Part shown: one piece after another, positions 61,001 to 64,000 of the stretch
How positions within the stretch are numbered: position 1 is the first letter of the stretch
Layout: every line of letters starts with the position of its first letter
NCBI GenBank assembly: GCA_002837415.1
Contig: PJCV01000004.1
Span: forward strand, 216,042-280,041
DNA from: Actinomycetales bacterium SN12
GTDB lineage: Bacteria; Actinomycetota; Actinomycetes; Actinomycetales; Microbacteriaceae
Direction: 5' to 3'
DNA: 64,000 bases
Made by a program: the position numbers and the translations under genes
Notes under the pieces: generated by a model
What the model was told of the DNA's origin: nothing
Databases searched by the model: none
What the model saw: the letters and a program-made list of their open reading frames with translations, nothing else

Positions 61001-64000
61001 CGCTACAGCGTGCGAGACCCGCAGGGCGAGGTCGGCGAGGGCACGGTGCGCATTGGCGTGCTCGACGCTGACGTCGAGGACTCGGCGCCGATCACATTCA
61101 GCGACTACCTGCGCGTCGAGGCAGGCTCCCGCACGCCCGTCGTGCTGGATCCCCGGTCGAACGACCTCGACCCTGCGCAGGGCGAGCTCGAGATCGTCGA
61201 CCTGGTGCCCAACGCTCCCCCCGTCAAGGGCAACCCGCTCTACGACCGTCTCGACGCGCTCATCGACGCGGGCACCTCGCTCAAGGAGGGGCGAGTGATG
61301 CTGCGGGCCGGCGACACGGCCGGTACGAACTCCTACTTCTACACCGTCAAGTCGACGAGGACGGGAAGCACGTCGCAGGGGCTGATCGTCATCACGGTGA
61401 CCGATGGCGCCGTCACCGACCAGCCGCGGGTGGCGGACACGGTGCTCACGGCACGAGATCGTCGTGACATGGCCGAGAGCGGCATCGATGTGCTCACCGA
61501 CCGCGTGAGCTGGCCGTCAGGCGATGTGACCTCGCTGCGCCTGAGCCTCTGGGGTGAGCAGCCGGGCTTCTCGGTCCGCGGCAGCCGTATCATCGGCACT
61601 GCTCCGGAACAGGGTGCCCTCGTGCCCTTCCGGCTCACCGGAACCGGCTCCGGCGGGCGCGACGTGGTGGGCTACGGCTTCCTGCACATCCCCGCATTCG
61701 ACGACATGCAGGTGCAGCTCAAGCCCGGCGCGACGCCGGTCGTCGTCGACGAGGACGCCTCGGCGACCTTCGCCCTCCGCGACTACGTCGACCTGCCGGC
61801 TTCGGATGACATCGAGATCGGCTCCGGCCAGTTCGGCGTGCAGCGCGCCGCTGCTGCGTGCGCGGCCAAGGGCGACGCCGATGCCGAGTATCGCGCGGGC
61901 CGCGAAGCGCCGTGGTCGGACAGGTGCCTGGTGCCGGTGCGGCTCAGCGGTCAGAAGCGGTGGTCGCACGTCGACGTGCCCGTGACCGTGCGACCGGCCG
62001 AACCGCAGCTGCTGCTCTCGTCGATCTCGCACACGATCGCGCCGGGCGCGACCGAATCGGTCGACCTCTACGCGAACATGGCGAGCTGGGAGGGTGGCCG
62101 CGAAGGCGACGCCCGATCACTCGACTACCGCGTGACCTACTCCGGTTCGGCGTTCACCGTCACCCAGGCGGGAGCATCGCTGACGATCGAGGCGCGAGCG
62201 GACGCTCGCCCCGGCATCGCCGAGAACGTCAGCATCACCGTCGCCCAGTACGGTCAGCCGTCGGCATCCGTCCGACTCGTGGTGGGAGCAGCCCCTCCGG
62301 ATGCCCCGCGCGGCGCGACCTTCACACGGCAGTGCGTGGTCACCAGCGCCAGCTGCTCCATCGACGTCGTCGGCGTGGCGGGCGAGTACGACCCGTTCGA
62401 GGGCAAGACCGGGTCAGGGTTGCGCCTGATGTCGCTCGGCGGCGGAGCTCGCTGCGACGTGGCATCCGTCTCGGTCTCGAACAGCACGGCGATCACCGCG
62501 ACCTGGCCGGGCGGCGGTCAGGCACCCGGTGGCCAGTGCGTCATCCCGTTCGTGGTCTCGGATGCGCAGGGGCGTACCGGAGCGGGCGTCCTCACCCTCG
62601 ATCTGCAGGGCTTCCCGCAGGCCCCGGCCAGCGTGACGACCGTCGGCTTCACGCGATCCACTGTCGAACTGGAGGTGCCGCTCGGCGAGGCGGGTCGCGC
62701 GCATCCCGGCGTCACCGGCATCACGATCTCCCAGGACGGATCCGCGGCCAACGCGTCGTGTCGTCCCGCCGGAGCGGTGTACCGCTGCACCGTGAACGGG
62801 CTCGTCAACGGCGAGCCGCACATCTTCATGGCGTCCGCCGTCAACGCGATCGGAGCATCCGCGCCCACCTCACCGCACACGAGCTGGGCCTACGCGGTGC
62901 CGGTCGTGTCGAACGTCTCCGCCTCGCCGATCTACCGGTCGGGAGTGACCGATCGCAGCCGCGGCGTCGTGGCGCTGTCCATCGCCGCGTCGGATGACTC
63001 ACGTGCCTTCCGCATCGAGGAGACCGGCCAGGTGATCGAGCGCACCGGCGCGACGACGACGGCCGAGATCACGCTGTCGCCCGGTGCGCAGACGGTGACC
63101 GTGGTCCCGATCAGCCAGTTCCAGCCGCCGACCGGCGGCGGTGGCAACGAGGGTGGAGCGGTCCGCACCTCGGTGACGGTCGCGGGCGCGCCGTACTTCG
63201 ACCCCGCCGCCGCCCAGGCCCGTCCGACGTCGAACACCTCCGTGAGCGTCAGCGGGGTGACACCCCAGGCGAACGGCAGCGCCAAGCCGCTCGAGGTGAT
63301 GTATCTCGCATGGCGATCGGGCAAGGCTGTCTGCAGCGCCAACGGCGACGGAACCCTGTCGGTCTCGGGCGCCGAGGGCGCATTGTCCTCTTCGACGCTC
63401 ACCGGGCTGGCCGAGTACACGACGTACAACGTCAAGGCGTGTGTGTCGAACGGGTACGGCGTGGCCGAGTCGGAGCCTACGCAGGTGTTCACCTTCACCT
63501 TCGTCGACGCTCCGAATGGCGATACCAGCTACACCGTCGACACGAAGCCGAGCCGCGACGGCGACCGCTATTCCTACGGCCTGGCCGCAGCGCCGTCCAT
63601 CGCCGTGAAGGACGGGTTCGTGCCGCAGTACGACATGTACGGCTCGTGGCGATCGAGCTTCGAGCTGACGCCGGATGCCTCACCCCTTCCGGTGCGGGCG
63701 CGCTCGTGCCACGCGATGCTGACCATCTACTGCTCGAACCCGGTCGACATCACGGCCAGGACCGCCCCGACCACTGTCAACGTGCAGTTCCAGCAGTGCG
63801 TGCCGGCGAAGAAGGAAGACGTGTACAGCATCAGCAGCGCTGCGCGCGGGTCGTTCAAGCCCACCTTCACTGAGAGCGCCGTCAACGGCGTGACCGTCGT
63901 CGATACGACGATCACGTGGGAGGACGCGTTCCGCGCCCTGCAGCCGATAACCCATCGCGCTCCGCTCTGCACGCAGCCGCCGCCCCCCGATCCCGCCGAC
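58052..64000 (+). CDS. Giant Ig-like/cadherin-like repeat surface protein, 5' part (runs off window)
   Basis: The frame is open for 1983 codons to the window edge. It opens VTAFAGRKRTDAAQRRP, then one membrane helix (about 20-42), so the rest is outside the cell. Residues 45-400 look like a strand-rich beta-propeller-type head (DGRWALLQASSGELWIAG). From about 410, repeats carry the cadherin/Ig-like pattern PPVAVNDAFGVRSGEQVILPVLLNDHDPN, which recurs as NRAPTPTTLTGRVLSG and APITFSDYLRVEAG. Later parts resemble fibronectin type III (SVSVSGVTPQANGSAK, ASCRPAGAVYRC). GTG 58052 overlaps the kinase stop by 4 bp. Such genes sit with kinase, MoxR and PP2C genes in Microbacteriaceae; those would lie beyond the window. 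Confidence 0.85.
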   Translation, partial: MTAFAGRKRTDAAQRRPRSRVIAAAAGIAALAVVVVLAVTAQGYESQEVPRLESAVWVMRDSGQYARVNTELAEIDTVRTVDDPEAVWQDGSSAVLFAQGNRQRWDLNPASPDDLLSESPAEGTPVTSEPTPAGTRQITSAGPYVAYRTDTGQVSVSTVEKGAGTALVDPFAAVEVEEDEEPPSYTADAIALSPDGLLALYSADEGAVRRFDVREHRFLDDGTAVPEAPDGGDGLAMTVIDGRWALLQASSGELWIAGRDQPIELEIGEDAVLQTGAARGDEMAVADSDGLVTVDLGSGESERTVEASGVAAAPIVVGGKTYAAWLDTNAGTLWSGGKTVPLIVPDETLESAAIEPVFQTNGDRAVLSEISTGLIWTAPGGALIPLEQWAVEDETEQKEGTIVVEDVAEQMPPVAVNDAFGVRSGEQVILPVLLNDHDPNRKDVLTIDPASISGLSDPAFGDISLVANGQSLVIDVRAGSGQASFTYAVTDGAATSTPATVTLTVVDPTANSAPVWCGVEACQQDWPTPQLLPGGSTIVSALSGWVDPEGDPFVLSDAYETDSSAPVMVVPMADGRVAIRHTDPNATDAVVSVTVVVEDVHGETAEKQLEVQVTGSAALLAAPVALTTRVGELRSIRISDHLSGGSGSYRLVDAVQTAATAQGLQVNPNAAAGTVDVTVAEPGQYVVTYTAQDASTQAEQSAVIRITAVDGSSALSMAPLTAFVREGEDTTVEVLSAVQNTSGRVLMLSDAVSSTPQLNVRAVGNESIRVNGTTEDGEPGVIGKASVTVTDGSGAAVQGTVTVFLAPPSTVTRPIVFPDAITVRAGSLTRISVAANDVAPRGEPLVVLPEVTGSGEAGELVFADGNALRYLAPTTAGTYRLTYSISLERNPSLYDNGAVTVTVVPAGTNRAPTPTTLTGRVLSGQTVSLPVSATGMDSDGDRVVLAGVDQPGKGAGTATISAAGDAIVYRAPANGVAGGQVSFRYSVRDPQGEVGEGTVRIGVLDADVEDSAPITFSDYLRVEAGSRTPVVLDPRSNDLDPAQGELEIVDLVPNAPPVKGNPLYDRLDALIDAGTSLKEGRVMLRAGDTAGTNSYFYTVKSTRTGSTSQGLIVITVTDGAVTDQPRVADTVLTARDRRDMAESGIDVLTDRVSWPSGDVTSLRLSLWGEQPGFSVRGSRIIGTAPEQGALVPFRLTGTGSGGRDVVGYGFLHIPAFDDMQVQLKPGATPVVVDEDASATFALRDYVDLPASDDIEIGSGQFGVQRAAAACAAKGDADAEYRAGREAPWSDRCLVPVRLSGQKRWSHVDVPVTVRPAEPQLLLSSISHTIAPGATESVDLYANMASWEGGREGDARSLDYRVTYSGSAFTVTQAGASLTIEARADARPGIAENVSITVAQYGQPSASVRLVVGAAPPDAPRGATFTRQCVVTSASCSIDVVGVAGEYDPFEGKTGSGLRLMSLGGGARCDVASVSVSNSTAITATWPGGGQAPGGQCVIPFVVSDAQGRTGAGVLTLDLQGFPQAPASVTTVGFTRSTVELEVPLGEAGRAHPGVTGITISQDGSAANASCRPAGAVYRCTVNGLVNGEPHIFMASAVNAIGASAPTSPHTSWAYAVPVVSNVSASPIYRSGVTDRSRGVVALSIAASDDSRAFRIEETGQVIERTGATTTAEITLSPGAQTVTVVPISQFQPPTGGGGNEGGAVRTSVTVAGAPYFDPAAAQARPTSNTSVSVSGVTPQANGSAKPLEVMYLAWRSGKAVCSANGDGTLSVSGAEGALSSSTLTGLAEYTTYNVKACVSNGYGVAESEPTQVFTFTFVDAPNGDTSYTVDTKPSRDGDRYSYGLAAAPSIAVKDGFVPQYDMYGSWRSSFELTPDASPLPVRARSCHAMLTIYCSNPVDITARTAPTTVNVQFQQCVPAKKEDVYSISSAARGSFKPTFTESAVNGVTVVDTTITWEDAFRALQPITHRAPLCTQPPPPDPAD

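Noticed and set aside
59599..61071. Plus-strand 490-codon frame inside the Ig-like repeat gene
   Set aside because: It is Arg/His-rich noise in another frame; the frame from 58052 is open throughout and has repeated domain motifs.
61858..62997. Plus-strand 379-codon frame inside the Ig-like repeat gene
   Set aside because: Same reasoning; no recognisable domain and typical high-GC shadow composition.

Overview
The window is a continuous piece of a high-GC actinobacterial chromosome, most likely Microbacterium or a close relative in Microbacteriaceae. The evidence is the base composition, the constant use of GGATGC/GCATCC, DUF3073 and Rv2578c-type genes, many GTG starts, and many genes whose -10 hexamer sits 6-7 nt before the start codon (leaderless mRNAs). 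Genes are densely packed on both strands and no gap exceeds 300 bp. I see no rRNA, tRNA, insertion sequence, prophage or CRISPR array.

Layout. 1-1.2 kb: end of a siderophore ABC transporter and a siderophore-interacting flavoprotein. 1.3-4.9 kb: DUF1761 protein, purQ-purS, a half-size binding lipoprotein coupled to a CDF metal transporter, and apt. 4.9-7.4 kb: GH1 beta-glucosidase with a CebR-type operator, then a LacI regulator. 7.4-9.8 kb: 5-oxoprolinase pxpA and a fused pxpBC. 9.8-24.8 kb: cinA, a uracil/xanthine permease, purC, efflux genes, an XRE switch, purD, CoA-type NUDIX, SCP-like protein, purM-purF and an MFS carrier. Purine synthesis genes are thus spread over about 22 kb (purQS, purC, purD, purM, purF, with apt for salvage).

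25-37.6 kb is a regulatory and stress stretch: DUF3073, universal stress protein, MFS, PadR/DUF4097 with a large palindromic operator, a TipA-like MerR regulator, an amine-oxidase-like flavoprotein that looks circularly permuted, two fluoride channel subunits, TetR plus an RND pump, and an aldose epimerase. 37.7-49.2 kb: DEAD-box helicase with a long Arg/Asp-rich repeat tail, radical SAM protein, D,D-carboxypeptidase, acyl-CoA dehydrogenase, an ECF transporter with a DtxR/IdeR-like iron box, and RecQ. 49.3-55 kb: Ohr/OsmC, a methionine-type ABC importer, an acyl-CoA oxidase-like enzyme and DNA-3-methyladenine glycosylase I. 55-64 kb: two lipoproteins (one frameshifted), a membrane Ser/Thr kinase, and the first 1983 codons of a giant Ig-like repeat protein that runs off the window.

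The most interesting signals are: the apparent circular permutation of the flavin amine oxidase; short dispersed repeats that have entered reading frames (three sites in recQ, one in purF, one in the MerR gene); the iron-box ECF transporter; several large palindromic control regions; and paired hairpin repeats. All calls come from reading the sequence alone; no database search was run.
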